The position numbers were made by a program, and so were the translations under genes. A DNA stretch of 51,184 bases from Clostridia bacterium (GTDB taxonomy: Bacteria; Bacillota; Peptococcia; DRI-13; UBA5745), in contig JAHDPO010000034.1 in NCBI GenBank assembly GCA_018434325.1, positions 1 through 51,184 of the forward strand, written 5' to 3'. Below are positions 26,132 to 35,733 of this stretch, piece by piece; position 1 is the stretch's first letter; each line of letters begins with the position of its first letter. The notes beneath the pieces were generated by a model. It was not told where the DNA came from. It saw only the letters and a list, made by a program, of their open reading frames with translations, and made no database searches.

Positions 26132-26821
26132 ATGGAAGAAGAATTATTTCTGGAAGAAGAGGAAGAAGTTAAAGAAGAGGCCACCGTCGAGACCAGTGCT
26201 TACGACGGCATGGAAGACGAGAAAATTGTGGAACTGGCGGGGCTGGGTGACAAAATGGCCGAAGAGCACCTGGTCCACAAATATAAAAACTTTGTCCGGG
26301 CCCGAGCCAGGTCTTATTTTCTGATCGGGGCAGACAAGGAAGATATCATTCAGGAAGGTATGATCGGCTTATTTAAGGCCATCAGAGACTTCCGCAGCGA
26401 TAAGCAATCCTCTTTCCGAGCCTTTGCAGAGCTCTGCATTACCCGGCAGATTATCACCGCTGTTAAAACCGCTACGAGGCAAAAGCACATCCCCTTAAAT
26501 TCTTACGTCTCACTCAATAAGCCTATCTACGACGAGGAGTCGGACCGCACTTTGCTGGATGTTATCTCCGGCTCCCGGGTTACGGACCCGGAGGAATTAA
26601 TCATCAGCCGGGAGGAATTCGACGACATCGAGGGCAAAATGGGAGAGATTTTGAGCCCCCTGGAATGGCAGGTGCTGATGGCTTATCTGGATGGCAAGAC
26701 CTACCAGGAAATGGCCGTGATCCTTCACCGTCATGTTAAATCCATTGATAATGCTCTGCAGCGGGTCAAACGCAAGTTAGAGCGGTATTTGCTCAAACGG
26801 GATCAGCAGATGGAAAAATAG
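26132..26821 (+). CDS. sigH: RNA polymerase sigma factor SigH
   Basis: 229 residues. The acidic N-terminus (EEELFLEEEEEVKEE) is unusual in density. Region 2 has ADKEDIIQEGMIGLFKAIRDF (core binding and -10 recognition). Region 4 ends with a helix-turn-helix (KTYQEMAVILHRHVKSIDNALQR). SigH controls entry into sporulation in Bacillus and competence in non-sporulating relatives, so presence alone does not prove sporulation. GGAGGATTATA precedes the ATG. In related genomes ribosomal/tuf genes usually follow; here thyA does. Confidence 0.93.
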   Translation: MEEELFLEEEEEVKEEATVETSAYDGMEDEKIVELAGLGDKMAEEHLVHKYKNFVRARARSYFLIGADKEDIIQEGMIGLFKAIRDFRSDKQSSFRAFAELCITRQIITAVKTATRQKHIPLNSYVSLNKPIYDEESDRTLLDVISGSRVTDPEELIISREEFDDIEGKMGEILSPLEWQVLMAYLDGKTYQEMAVILHRHVKSIDNALQRVKRKLERYLLKRDQQMEK

Positions 26822-26842
26822 CCGACTAAAGCGGAGGAAGAT

Positions 26843-27673
26843 ATGACGAAAGCCGATGTGATTTTTCAGGAGAATTGCCGCCAGATTTTGCAGCATGGCG
26901 TTTGGGATAAAGATCAGCCTGTACGGCCTCGCTGGGAGGACGGCAGCCCTGCCTATACGATTAAAACCTTTGGGTTGACCAACCGCTACGATCTGCGGCA
27001 GGAATTCCCCATTCTCACCTTGCGTAAAACCGGTGTAAAAAATGCCCTGGACGAGCTGTTGTGGATTTGGCAGAAGAAATCAAACAACGTTAATGATCTG
27101 AACAGCCACATCTGGGATGCCTGGGCCGACGAAAGCGGCTCTATCGGCAAGGCCTACGGCTATCAGCTTGGCGTCAAGCACCAATATAAAGAGGGTTGGT
27201 TTGACCAAGTGGATAGGGTGCTTTACGACCTGAAGCATCAGCCGGCCAGCCGTCGGATCATTACGAATCTCTATAATCATCAGGATCTCCATGCTATGCA
27301 TTTGTATCCTTGCGCCTACAGCGTGACCTTTAATGTGTCCGGCTCTACGCTGAACGCTATCCTGAACCAGCGTTCTCAGGATATGCTGGTGGCCAACAAC
27401 TGGAATGTGGTACAATACAGCATTCTTTTGATGATGCTGGCGCAAGTCTCCGGCCTGGAAGCGGGAACGCTGCTTCACGTTATTGCCGACGCCCATATTT
27501 ATGAGCGCCATATTCCCATGGTGGAGGAAATGCTGAACCGCCAGCCCCTGGATCCGCCTAAGTTTAGCCTGGATCAATCGGTGACGGATTTCTATGCCTT
27601 TACGGACAGCAGCTTCACCTTGGAGAATTATCAGTTCCATCCGTCGCCCGGGGCAATTCCTGTGGCGGTATGA
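26843..27673 (+). CDS. thyA: Thymidylate synthase
   Basis: 276 residues. It methylates dUMP to dTMP with methylene-THF. The catalytic Cys lies in LYPCAYSVTF; Arg in the phosphate site (QPASRRIITNLYN) and the dUMP-binding QRSQDM are present. ANNWNVVQY replaces the common LGxPFNIxxY, a variant I associate with Clostridia-type ThyA. The C-terminal end PVAV is intact. It sits with folA, which regenerates THF from the DHF made by ThyA: a functional pair. AGCGGAGGAAG precedes the ATG, 21 bp after sigH, with no visible separate promoter. Confidence 0.95.
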   Translation: MTKADVIFQENCRQILQHGVWDKDQPVRPRWEDGSPAYTIKTFGLTNRYDLRQEFPILTLRKTGVKNALDELLWIWQKKSNNVNDLNSHIWDAWADESGSIGKAYGYQLGVKHQYKEGWFDQVDRVLYDLKHQPASRRIITNLYNHQDLHAMHLYPCAYSVTFNVSGSTLNAILNQRSQDMLVANNWNVVQYSILLMMLAQVSGLEAGTLLHVIADAHIYERHIPMVEEMLNRQPLDPPKFSLDQSVTDFYAFTDSSFTLENYQFHPSPGAIPVAV

Positions 27674-27704
27674 ACGGTATGAATCGAAAGCAAGGTGTTG
27701 ATCG

Positions 27705-28253
27705 ATGAATTTGATTTTTTCTGCCGACGCCAACTGGGGCCTGGGCAAAGATAACCAGCTGTTATTCCGGGCGTCCCCGGATATGCGCCATTTCAAAGCC
27801 AAAACTCTTGGCGGCGTTGTGATTATGGGGCGTAAGACACTGGAATCCTTGCCGGGCGGCAAGCCCCTGCCGGGCCGGGTCAATATTGTGCTGACGAGAA
27901 ACCCCGAGAGTCTGGAGGGCAGCTTGCAGCAAAGCTTGGAGGCCGGCCTGCACCTGTGGGTTTGTCGGGATTTGGATGAGCTTTCTCTTTGCCTAGGGCG
28001 GCTTGATCTGCCGTCGGAGAAGGTATGGGTTATCGGCGGCGCCGAGATTTACCGGCTGTTGATGCCTTACTGCCAGGAGGCCTGGGTGACCAGATTTTTG
28101 GCGGCGGCGGCGGCGGATTGCTTTATGGCGGATTTGGATACCGACCCTGATTGGCGGCTGGCTGAAGAGGGAGAGCAGCAGGAGTGGGAGAATCTGCGCT
28201 TCCGCTTTGACCTCTACCGCAATGAGAGGGCAAAGGAGTTGCCGTTGGTCTAG
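27705..28253 (+). CDS. folA: Dihydrofolate reductase
   Basis: 182 residues. NADPH-dependent reduction of DHF. Blocks: IFSADANWGLGKDNQLLF (Met20 loop), SPDMRHFKAKT (catalytic acidic residue in helix B), VIMGRKTLESLP, NIVLTRNP and VWVIGGAEIYRLLMPY. A short Glu/Leu-rich loop after the NADPH site makes it about 20 residues longer than the usual 160. The ATG lies after AAGGTGTTGATCG. It is the last gene of the thyA-folA pair; a weak ATGGCAT/ATGCCAT hairpin followed by T5 at 28271-28311 may terminate it. Confidence 0.93.
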   Translation: MNLIFSADANWGLGKDNQLLFRASPDMRHFKAKTLGGVVIMGRKTLESLPGGKPLPGRVNIVLTRNPESLEGSLQQSLEAGLHLWVCRDLDELSLCLGRLDLPSEKVWVIGGAEIYRLLMPYCQEAWVTRFLAAAAADCFMADLDTDPDWRLAEEGEQQEWENLRFRFDLYRNERAKELPLV

Positions 28254-28334
28254 TTGAGAAACCTGCTTCTATGGCATTTTTCAGAGTTGGAATTGGGTAT
28301 GCCATTTTTGTTTCGTTGTTTTGGTTTTTTATGC

Positions 28335-28363
28335 TTGACATAAGCCTATTTCTTTGATATCAT
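28335..28363 (+). promoter_or_regulatory. Promoter of initiator tRNA
   Basis: TTGACA-17 bp-TATCAT, 33 bp upstream of the tRNA. Confidence 0.8.
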
Positions 28364-28395
28364 AAATGATGCCCGTTAAAAAGACGGCACCTTAT

Positions 28396-28468
28396 CGCGG
28401 AGTGGAGCAGCTGGCAGCTCGTCGGGCTCATAACCCGAAGGTCGCAGGTTCAAATCCTGCCTCCGCAA
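28396..28468 (+). tRNA. Initiator tRNA-fMet (CAT)
   Basis: Cloverleaf with the initiator marks: C1 x A72 mismatch at the acceptor end and three G-C pairs (GGG/CCC) in the anticodon stem around CTCATAA. The T-arm GCAGGTTCAAATCCTGC is perfect. The 3' CCA is not encoded. It is a single gene with its own promoter and terminator. Confidence 0.95.
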
Positions 28469-28474
28469 CTAAAC

Positions 28475-28504
28475 AAAAAATGAGGCCTTGTGCCTCATTT
28501 TTTT
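28475..28504 (+). terminator. Terminator after tRNA-fMet
   Basis: AAAAAATGAGGC pairs with GCCTCATTTTTT, followed by more T. Confidence 0.9.
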
Positions 28505-28507
28505 GTT

Positions 28508-28855
28508 GCGCGGCCGGCATGGGTGGTAACTAGGCGGTGAAAGTCCGCTACGAAAAGAAACTGCATGGAAGGCAATTGCGGGGCGGACGAGTTTGCTATA
28601 CAAAACGAAGTCCAATACTGCCCGAACCCCGTGGTGTAAATGCAGCGGTTACATGGGAGGAAAGTTATCATTCTTACCCGGGAGATCTCACCAGGCGGCA
28701 AAAGACAGGTTACCCCTGACCGCTGCCGAACCCATGCAGCGATGGGTGGCTAAATGATGAGAAGTCAGCAGAAGCCATAGTACTGGCAGTGAGGGCAATG
28801 CTCACTACTGCAACCGCCGAACTGCACGATACTGAGCGCTCCTAGAACGGCACCT
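28508..28855 (+). mobile_element. Group II intron remnant, no reverse transcriptase
   Basis: The RNA core of a bacterial group II intron is recognisable: TAACTAGGCGGTGAAAGTCC (domain I), GAAGTCCAATACTGCCCGAA, GGTTACATGGGAGGAAAG, CCCGGGAGATCTCACCAGG and GATGAGAAGTCAGCAGA, which normally precede the intron-encoded protein. That protein is missing; the sequence passes after about 50 bases into degenerate DNA with only a vague domain V-like segment. The usual GUGCG start reads GCGCG. It begins directly after the T-run of the tRNA terminator, a known target preference of group IIC introns. It is a dead, internally deleted copy. Confidence 0.8.
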
Positions 28856-28865
28856 GTCGGGCATC

Positions 28866-29300
28866 CTATTGTTCACTTCTGCCTTGCAGGGACTTTAGCG
28901 TTTTGTTAATCTCGCCGGCGTCTTTTTTATCAAACTGCCAGCTTATTAAATTTACTGCAAGATAAATGATAAATACCGAAAGCACAAATAAGGATGTATC
29001 GGAAAAGGCATGAAGTATCCCAACCCAAAAACCGAATGCGACCAGCGTCACCTCCAGCACAACGACGTGGATTGCTTTGCGCAGGAGCGTCTGCCGAAAG
29101 GACAATTCCTTGCGAGAATATGTTATGAACGAGGGTATAAGTCCTACAAATCCAAAAGTGAGAGGCGACCAATATGCCTCATAACCAAATCTTGCCGTCG
29201 GGTCAAGAGCTTGCCCCAGGATGGCGGTTGCCGCCGTCACACATGTGGTAATAACAAAGTATTCCATTAGGCATCTTTTCAAAAAAGCCTTAAAGCTCAT
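28866..29300 (-). CDS. DUF3021 membrane protein
   Basis: 144 residues with four hydrophobic segments (about 12-32, 42-60, 75-98, 102-122) and a charged C-terminal tail (FDKKDAGEINKTLKSLQG). It fits DUF3021, which in Bacillota is encoded immediately after a short LytTR regulator, exactly as here; the start overlaps the end of that gene by 4 bp (ATGA). Members are thought to modulate the regulator at the membrane, possibly as an anti-activator. That is an inference from gene pairing, not shown here. GGGTGAGAAC is the ribosome binding site. Confidence 0.8.
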   Translation of the reverse strand: MSFKAFLKRCLMEYFVITTCVTAATAILGQALDPTARFGYEAYWSPLTFGFVGLIPSFITYSRKELSFRQTLLRKAIHVVVLEVTLVAFGFWVGILHAFSDTSLFVLSVFIIYLAVNLISWQFDKKDAGEINKTLKSLQGRSEQ

Positions 29301-29743
29301 ATGTTCTCACCCAGCAATCGTTTTTTTAGTTCCGGCACATACTGCCTGGAAATAATGATTTCCTCGCCGCTAAACAGCGTTGCCAAAAACCGCCCGTTTA
29401 GAATGGGACGTACATTGTCAATTTTCATCAGATTGATTACAAATGATTTGGAGCATCTAAAAAACCGTCTGTTCTCATATAGCGTGGTAAACTCGTACAG
29501 TTTGCACTTGAGCTCATACACTTTCTTGGCCGTGTAGGCAAATACTCTGTCGTCAACCGCCTCCACATAAAAAATATCCTGCGGGAAGATTTGGCTTACC
29601 CTTTCGTCAACATATCCCGCAAGCGTGTCTCCGGTAGCCTTTATATAGCTGACGATATTTTTCACATTCTCATTGATTTCATAGCAGAGGATAATTGCCT
29701 GTTCTTCCTGATCTCTGCCGATCTGTTTAACCGAAACTTTCAA
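29297..29743 (-). CDS. LytTR-family DNA-binding regulator
   Basis: 148 residues without a receiver domain. The LytTR domain occupies the C-terminal two thirds: IFYVEAVDDRVFAYTAKKVYEL, then FFRCSKSFVINLMKIDNVRP and the closing GEEIIISRQYVPELKKRL. Such stand-alone regulators act with a DUF3021 partner and control small membrane or transport operons. I place the start at TTG 29743, five bases after GAAGGTG; a TTG at 29767 would add eight residues. The cluster is more AT-rich than its neighbours. Confidence 0.85.
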   Translation of the reverse strand: MKVSVKQIGRDQEEQAIILCYEINENVKNIVSYIKATGDTLAGYVDERVSQIFPQDIFYVEAVDDRVFAYTAKKVYELKCKLYEFTTLYENRRFFRCSKSFVINLMKIDNVRPILNGRFLATLFSGEEIIISRQYVPELKKRLLGENI

Positions 29744-29814
29744 TGCAACACCTTCATCATTTGGCAATAAGCCGTATTTACTTATCTGCCATGATTTTGT
29801 TTTACCGCATTGCT

Positions 29815-29823
29815 ATTATAGCA
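29815..29823 (-). promoter_or_regulatory. Extended -10 promoter for the LytTR operon
   Basis: On the minus strand TGCTATAAT, about 72 bp before the LytTR start; the -35 is poor. It may require an activator, possibly LytTR itself. Confidence 0.45.
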
Positions 29824-29870
29824 TATCTTTGGACAGCATTTTTATTTTTTGTATCCCCCTGCAATCGTCT

Positions 29871-31175
29871 TTAATATTCTGCTTGCAAATGAAGCGCGCC
29901 GGCATTCTTGAGCGTGTAATTTAAGAAATCCAGCACAACTTGATTCATTGTCTCGATGCAATACCGGCTGTCTGTCTCACCGGTACCCAGCATGTGCGCC
30001 AGCGCCGGAGAAAAGAGCGGAAGGTCGGTAAAGTTCAAGTGCCCGGAGCCACGAATCACAACATCATAAGCTTCAACCCCCCGTGTACTGGCGGATAAAT
30101 TGTTATAGGCCTCTCCCAGCTCCTTTGCATCTTCATAATGGCTTTCGTTGTATAGGTTCAGCAGGGGAACGGGGTAAGGGTCTGCGTTCAGGGCCGCCTG
30201 ACCGTTTTCAAAACCGAGCTCCTCGCCGATCATCGTACCGTCAATTACGATCACCGCATCCACATTCTGTCGTTCCCGCGCCAGCTGTGCTGCGGCAGCT
30301 CCGCCGAGCGAATGACCAAAAAGCCCGATTTTTTCCTTATTAATTATGGAATAGATGAATTCCGGCATTTCTTCTTGTGCATTGTTCAGGATTTCATCCA
30401 GAACGAAATCCATGTCGGCGGTGCGCAGCGCCAGCCATTCATGTGTCTTTTGATAGGCCGTCTGCTCGTCATATTCTTCGTTTGTGATGCTTACGGCGTC
30501 ACTCAGAAATTGTGTATTGACCAATGTGGTACTGCCGTCTGTATGCCTGGCAAAGAAAGCATGATAGCTGTGGTCGATGCTGCATACCACATATCCGTTG
30601 CTGGCAAGGTTTTCAAAGGTTGAGAGGTTACTGCCGCGATACCCAAACGCCCCGTGGGAGAATACGAGAAGCGGGTAGCTGTCTGCGGCTGCTCCGGTGT
30701 CAGGATACCAGAACTGAACCGTCAGCTTTCTGTTTTCACCCGCCTCGGAAAAGGGATCGGCGCGTAAGACATCCACGAAGGTAATGCTTTCGGTATTCAC
30801 AGTATAAGGTCCTGTCGAAGCAACAGGCTTAAACTGCGGGAAGAGGATACCGGGCAGGATGCAAACTACAAGCAGGACACACCCATTCACACAGGAAAAT
30901 ATGGTGCGCCATCCCTTATAGTCCTTTTCCATCCTTGTTTTTTTTATAAAATATACGCCACTGAAAACCGCGAGAACGGCGAGCAGGATAAACAGCCCCA
31001 TCCAGCGAAATCCCCACCAATAAGACCCAGTCGCCAAGAGCAAGGTAAAGATGGCGAAAGCGGTGAGTCGGATGGTATGCGTTACCTTCGTCTGATGATT
31101 TTTGGTGACCATTCGATAAATAAGAAGTGCGATTTGAGTGCAAAGCGCAATAAGTAATGTGATGATTCCAAGCAT
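29871..31175 (-). CDS. Membrane-anchored alpha/beta hydrolase (PAF-acetylhydrolase-like)
   Basis: 434 residues. Three to four N-terminal membrane helices (residues about 2-20, 33-52, 55-75, 92-112) anchor an extracytoplasmic or membrane-facing hydrolase domain. The nucleophile is Ser in GLFGHSLGG (near residue 290); candidate acid IVIDGTM and His in RGSGHLNFTD complete the triad. The oxyanion region is VFSHGAFGYRGS. The arrangement resembles platelet-activating-factor acetylhydrolase isoform II families. The substrate (lipid ester, dienelactone-like or drug) is unknown. GAAAGGGAG lies before the ATG. It precedes the LytTR gene on the same strand, separated by 103 bp containing a promoter. Confidence 0.82.
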   Translation of the reverse strand: MLGIITLLIALCTQIALLIYRMVTKNHQTKVTHTIRLTAFAIFTLLLATGSYWWGFRWMGLFILLAVLAVFSGVYFIKKTRMEKDYKGWRTIFSCVNGCVLLVVCILPGILFPQFKPVASTGPYTVNTESITFVDVLRADPFSEAGENRKLTVQFWYPDTGAAADSYPLLVFSHGAFGYRGSNLSTFENLASNGYVVCSIDHSYHAFFARHTDGSTTLVNTQFLSDAVSITNEEYDEQTAYQKTHEWLALRTADMDFVLDEILNNAQEEMPEFIYSIINKEKIGLFGHSLGGAAAAQLARERQNVDAVIVIDGTMIGEELGFENGQAALNADPYPVPLLNLYNESHYEDAKELGEAYNNLSASTRGVEAYDVVIRGSGHLNFTDLPLFSPALAHMLGTGETDSRYCIETMNQVVLDFLNYTLKNAGALHLQAEY

Positions 31176-31357
31176 AAGTGATACTCCCTTTCTGTCTGTT
31201 GTCGTGGCCAGTATAACCTATGCATTTTGACGCTTCAATGAAATTGAGGGTAAGTTGCGTTTTTCGAATTTGAGTTGCATTTTTTCCTATAACACCTCCG
31301 CCGCATAAAAAAATATAAAACTTTATCCAAAAATGTAATATTATCTCCATGCAAAAA

Positions 31358-31386
31358 TTGCCTTCTTAAAAAAAGAGTACTATAAT
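31358..31386 (+). promoter_or_regulatory. Promoter of the plus-strand chemoreceptor
   Basis: TTGCCT-17 bp-TATAAT, 87 bp before the start codon. The remaining spacer 31176-31357 shows only AT-rich sequence with no gene. Confidence 0.6.
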
Positions 31387-31473
31387 GATTGAGGCATTCA
31401 ACTTTAATAAGATTTTGGCGGTTTATAACTAAATATTTGGGGTCACAGTAGAAAATTTCAGGAGGGCTCGAAA

Positions 31474-33447
31474 TTGAAAATAAGTGCGAAAATTCTATTA
31501 TTTGCTATTGCAATGATTATTATTTCCGTATCGATTATTGCCGGTCTTAGCATTATCGAAAATACCGGCTATAACGAAAAAATCAGTGAGGAAAGGGTTG
31601 CTTCAGCTTCCAGCGATTTAAATAAGAAAATCGCCGAGATGCTGGATCGCTCCAAGCAAAATGCCGTGGCCATTGCCCAAAACTACCGGCTGGCGGCTGC
31701 GGTGGAGAAAAAAGATTTTAACGCCACGAAGGCAGTGCTGGATGATCTCAACAGCTTCTTAAAAATGGATACCATCAGCATCACCGATACGGAAGGCAAT
31801 GTTTTGATCCGCCAGCATGAGCCTGCCAAATTTGGCGACAGCATCCTCAAGCAATCCAATGTGCAAAAAGCTTTGAAGGGAGAGACCTCCACCACTATGG
31901 AGCCCGGCGCTCTTGTGAGGCTGTCCTGCCGCACCGGCTCTCCCATTTACAATAGCCAGGGCGTCATTATCGGCACGGTGGTGACCGGCTATACCTTCGA
32001 TAACCCGGCGATGCTTGATGAGCTGAAGGCTCTGCACCATACGGAATTAACGGTGTTTGCCGGCAACGAGAGCATTTCCACAACGGTCATCAAAGATGGG
32101 CAACGGGCTGCAGGCACCACTCTTAGCGACAATGTGGCCAAAGTCGTACTGGAAGAAGGAAAGGCTTACACCGGTACCAATACGGTTTTTGGCCAGACCT
32201 ATATTACAAAATATGAGCCGTTAAGAGATACGAAGGGCGATATTGTAGGCGCCACCTACGCCGGCTTGTCAAAAGACGATGCTTTGGCAGCCACGAAAGC
32301 TTCTATTATTCATATAGTCATAGCCGTTGTCGTTATTATTGTTATTTGCAGCCTGATTCTGCTGCAATTTGTCAATAGAAATATCAGGCGGCCGATGCTT
32401 AAGCTGACGGCGGTGTCCAACAGACTGGCTGAGGGCCGTTTGGATGTGGACATTGATATCTCCGCCAAGAGAAAAGATGAGGTGGCCATGCTGTCTGAAG
32501 CCATGCAGCAAATGGTTTCCCGGCTGCAGAGCTATATTTCGGATATCACGTATGTCTTATCCGCCATGGCCGGCAAAGACTTTACGGTCAGAAGCTCCGC
32601 CGATTATATGGGCGATTTCCTTCCGATAAAGAAGGCCCTTGTGGATATTACTTCCTCGCTGCATGATACCTTTGGCAATGTGGAGGCTGCTGTCTCCCAG
32701 TTTAAGATTACGGCCAATCAAATAGCCGATTCCGCCCAGCTTTTGGCTCAAGGCTCTGCGGAGCAAGCCGGCTCAATTGCTCAGCTGACCGATTCTATTG
32801 CCCATGTTTCAACGGACGTCAATAAAACCTCGAAAAATGTAGAAATGGCTGTGGCCTATGCCGACCAGGCTGCCTCGGAAGCTACCGGCGGCAACCAACA
32901 AATGCAGCGGATGCTGGAGGCTATGAACGAGATTAAAAGCACGTCGGATCAGATCAGAAGAATCATTAAGACAATCGACGATATTGCCTTCCAGACGAAT
33001 ATTCTCTCGCTCAACGCGGCAGTGGAAGCCGCCCGGGCCGGCAGCGCCGGTAAAGGCTTTGCCGTGGTGGCGGAAGAGGTTCGCAACCTTTCCACCCGTT
33101 CTGCCGAAGCCGCAAAGCAGTCTTCGCTGCTGATCACCAACTCCATCAATGCAGTGGACGGCGGCTACAAGATTGCCGATTTCACCGCCAATGCCATAAA
33201 GGAAGTAGCGTCACGGGTGGAGCAGGTGAAGGAGACGCTGCTGGAAATCGAAAAATCCTCATCGGTTCAGTCGCAAGAGATCAGTCTGATCACCGCCGGC
33301 GTGGAGAGCATCTCCCAGGTCGTTCATACCAACTCCGCCACCTCCCAGGAAAATGCGGCGGCCAGCGAAGAATTTTCCAGCCAGGCTGCGCTGCTGTATA
33401 ACGAAATCGCCCAGTTTCACTTGAATAAAGGGAGCCGTTCATTTTAA
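31474..33447 (+). CDS. Methyl-accepting chemotaxis protein, single-Cache type
   Basis: 657 residues. Membrane helix 1 (about 5-25), an extracytoplasmic Cache-like sensor (residues 30-275; [20 protein letters not shown] and [14 protein letters not shown] are typical), helix 2 (about 278-298), HAMP ([18 protein letters not shown]), an intermediate segment, and the MCP signalling hairpin with its conserved tip [20 protein letters not shown] near residue 510. It passes ligand information to CheA/CheW. No che genes are in the window. The TTG start follows GGAGGG. The ligand cannot be inferred; single-Cache receptors often bind short organic acids. Confidence 0.92.
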   Translation: MKISAKILLFAIAMIIISVSIIAGLSIIENTGYNEKISEERVASASSDLNKKIAEMLDRSKQNAVAIAQNYRLAAAVEKKDFNATKAVLDDLNSFLKMDTISITDTEGNVLIRQHEPAKFGDSILKQSNVQKALKGETSTTMEPGALVRLSCRTGSPIYNSQGVIIGTVVTGYTFDNPAMLDELKALHHTELTVFAGNESISTTVIKDGQRAAGTTLSDNVAKVVLEEGKAYTGTNTVFGQTYITKYEPLRDTKGDIVGATYAGLSKDDALAATKASIIHIVIAVVVIIVICSLILLQFVNRNIRRPMLKLTAVSNRLAEGRLDVDIDISAKRKDEVAMLSEAMQQMVSRLQSYISDITYVLSAMAGKDFTVRSSADYMGDFLPIKKALVDITSSLHDTFGNVEAAVSQFKITANQIADSAQLLAQGSAEQAGSIAQLTDSIAHVSTDVNKTSKNVEMAVAYADQAASEATGGNQQMQRMLEAMNEIKSTSDQIRRIIKTIDDIAFQTNILSLNAAVEAARAGSAGKGFAVVAEEVRNLSTRSAEAAKQSSLLITNSINAVDGGYKIADFTANAIKEVASRVEQVKETLLEIEKSSSVQSQEISLITAGVESISQVVHTNSATSQENAAASEEFSSQAALLYNEIAQFHLNKGSRSF

Positions 33448-33467
33448 TATATAATAAATAGCCCGCA

Positions 33468-33506
33468 AAAAAGCCTGGCTCCGTTCTGACACGGGCCAGG
33501 CTTTAT
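33468..33506. terminator. Shared terminator of the two convergent chemoreceptors
   Basis: AAAGCCTGGC pairs with GCCAGGCTTT; the T-run is better on the minus strand (TTTTTTGC). Confidence 0.8.
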
Positions 33507-33517
33507 CGATCGGTTTT

Positions 33518-35464
33518 TTATTCGGCCAGACGGAATTTGCCAACCTCCCGACGTAAGGCTGCGGATTGAGCAGACATTTCCTGGCTGGTGGCAGAATTCT
33601 CTTCTGCCGTAGCTGCATTTGTCTGGACCACATCGGCAATTTGGGAAAGGCCGATTTTCACCTGCTCAATGGCAATGGCCTGGACGGCGGAGGCTTGTTC
33701 AATATGAGTGAAGCTTTCCGTTATTTTTTGGGTATTCTCCCCGACGCTCTGCAAAACCTGCGCCGTTTCCGTGTTGATTTCGGCGCCTTCCGATACGGCA
33801 GCGATAGAATACCGAATCAGCTCCGCCGTCTGTTTGGCGGCCTCCGCCGATTTACCGGCCAGGCTGCGCACTTCATCGGCTACAACGGCAAAGCCTTTGC
33901 CGGCGTTGCCGGCTCGGGCGGCTTCCACGGCGGCATTGAGAGCCAGGATATTGGTTTGAAAGGCGATATCCTCGATAAGCTTCGTAATTTTGCTGATCTG
34001 GCCGGAGGAAGAAGCGATTTTATCCATTGCTTCGGTCATCAGCGCCATTTGGCTCATACTGTTTTGGACATCGGAATTTGCCTGACGGACATATTGGGTT
34101 GCCTGCTTTACCGACTCAAGGTTCAGCGAATCCTGCTCCGCAACCTTTGTGATGCTTGCCGATAATTCCTCTATGGAAGCGGCCTGTTCCACAGCTCCCG
34201 AGGCCAGTTTTTGGGCTGCCGCTGAAAACTGAAGGGCTCCCAGGTTTACCTGGTCGGCAGAGACGCCGATGAGGGACAGGGTTTGGTTGAGAGAAGCCGA
34301 AATATTGGTCAGGGCGTTTTTAATGGGGGCAAATTCGCCTTTGTATTCGGCAGCGCTTGCCGCCGTAAAATCATTGTCGGCCATAGCGCCTAACATTTGG
34401 GCTATATCCCCGATGTAGCTGCGCAGCTCGCTTATGGTATCGCCAAGCGCCGCAGACAAGCGGGCCAGCTCGTCCCGGCCTTTAACTGCTTCGACGGGAG
34501 CGCTGAGATTGCCCTCAGCCAAAAGCTCGATGCGCCGGGTGGCGGCCACAATCGGCTTTGTGAGCGAGCGGGAAAAGCGGAAAGCCAGAAAAATGCTGAT
34601 GACCAGCAGGATCAAAAGAACGATCAGACATAAAATCACCACCTGATAAACCTTGCTCATGATTTGGCTAAGGGGGACGGATACGGCAATAGCCCAGTGC
34701 TCCGGCCCATTGATAGGAGCAAAGCCGTACATCCTGTTGGCGCCGCCGTAATCGGCATAGGCGATGCCTGTTTCGCCTGCAATCATGCGGCTTATGGCCT
34801 CAGCCAGCATTTGGTATGAGCTGTCCTCTTTGGCCGTCTCAATAAAATTTGTCATTGCTTCCACGACGGCGCCGTCAGGATGGGCCGCTACGGTTCCTGT
34901 CTGATCAATGATAAAGGCATAACCGTCGACGCCGATTTTGATATCCTTGATAATGGCGCTGAAGGTATCGTAAGGCAGGCCGCCATAGAGGATGCCTTGG
35001 TAGCCGCTGCTGTTGTTGACGGGCGTAGCTACCATGATGGTTACGGAGCCGTCTACCATATTAATGAGGGGGCTGGACATAAAGGTTTCTCCCTCTATGG
35101 CCTTTTGAAAGTATTCTCGCTGAGCAATATTGCTGTTGCGGGTGGTTTGGCCTGTTTTGTCAGCCAGGGCCAGATATTGAAAGCCCAGGTTTTTGGCCAG
35201 ATCAGCTAACAGAACATCTCTCTTCACCCCTCTGGCTTTGGTAATATCCTCTAAAGTAGCGGACATTTCCAGGCCCGTTTTAAAATTCTGAATTTGATTA
35301 TGTACGGCATGGCTGTAAGAAATAGATAAGGCCTCAACATCCTCCTCAAGCTGAGCAGTCATGTTGTTATAAAAAATCATCAAAGCGAAGCCAGCTATAA
35401 TTATTGCCGTACCAAAGACCAGGGCTGTAATGAAAAGACTTAATTTGTTCTGAATTGATTTCAT
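33518..35464 (-). CDS. Methyl-accepting chemotaxis protein, dCache type
   Basis: 648 residues. Helix 1 (about 8-30), a double-Cache periplasmic sensor (30-275, with [20 protein letters not shown] and [19 protein letters not shown]), helix 2 (about 278-302), HAMP ([20 protein letters not shown]), and the signalling hairpin with tip [20 protein letters not shown]. It differs in sensor from the convergent receptor at 31474 but shares the cytoplasmic tail, so they are paralogues with separate ligands. dCache domains typically bind amino acids or other small metabolites. GGAGGATTCA precedes the ATG; a minus-strand TATAAT lies at about 35540. Confidence 0.92.
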   Translation of the reverse strand: MKSIQNKLSLFITALVFGTAIIIAGFALMIFYNNMTAQLEEDVEALSISYSHAVHNQIQNFKTGLEMSATLEDITKARGVKRDVLLADLAKNLGFQYLALADKTGQTTRNSNIAQREYFQKAIEGETFMSSPLINMVDGSVTIMVATPVNNSSGYQGILYGGLPYDTFSAIIKDIKIGVDGYAFIIDQTGTVAAHPDGAVVEAMTNFIETAKEDSSYQMLAEAISRMIAGETGIAYADYGGANRMYGFAPINGPEHWAIAVSVPLSQIMSKVYQVVILCLIVLLILLVISIFLAFRFSRSLTKPIVAATRRIELLAEGNLSAPVEAVKGRDELARLSAALGDTISELRSYIGDIAQMLGAMADNDFTAASAAEYKGEFAPIKNALTNISASLNQTLSLIGVSADQVNLGALQFSAAAQKLASGAVEQAASIEELSASITKVAEQDSLNLESVKQATQYVRQANSDVQNSMSQMALMTEAMDKIASSSGQISKITKLIEDIAFQTNILALNAAVEAARAGNAGKGFAVVADEVRSLAGKSAEAAKQTAELIRYSIAAVSEGAEINTETAQVLQSVGENTQKITESFTHIEQASAVQAIAIEQVKIGLSQIADVVQTNAATAEENSATSQEMSAQSAALRREVGKFRLAE

Positions 35465-35733
35465 TGAATCCTCCTTTTCAATAATGCTCTATTCTTTACT
35501 TATGAGAACGTTCATAGTAATAAAGAAATTGCTACATTAATTATACGACACATAACCCGTTTATTCCTACTTTTTTAATGGGTGAAATAAAAAAATTTTA
35601 TCTAAAATAGTAAATATTTATCCGAAGCAGCGTTGGGGAATAGCAATATATAGCGGCGCGACAAAAAAGCCTGCCGCAAATATACGACAGACCCTGTAAA
35701 TTTTGGCTATTGCCGCTGTGCCGCTGCTTCCGC

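Noticed and set aside
26843-27673. Phage-derived thymidylate synthase
   Set aside because: Variants around the dUMP site fit chromosomal Clostridia-type ThyA and the gene is paired with folA; there is no phage context.
28537-28719. 60-codon open frame in the intron remnant
   Set aside because: The sequence is ribozyme RNA; the reading has no site or protein-like pattern.
31474-35464. The two chemoreceptors as a recent duplication
   Set aside because: Their sensor regions differ fully; only the conserved signalling tail is shared.
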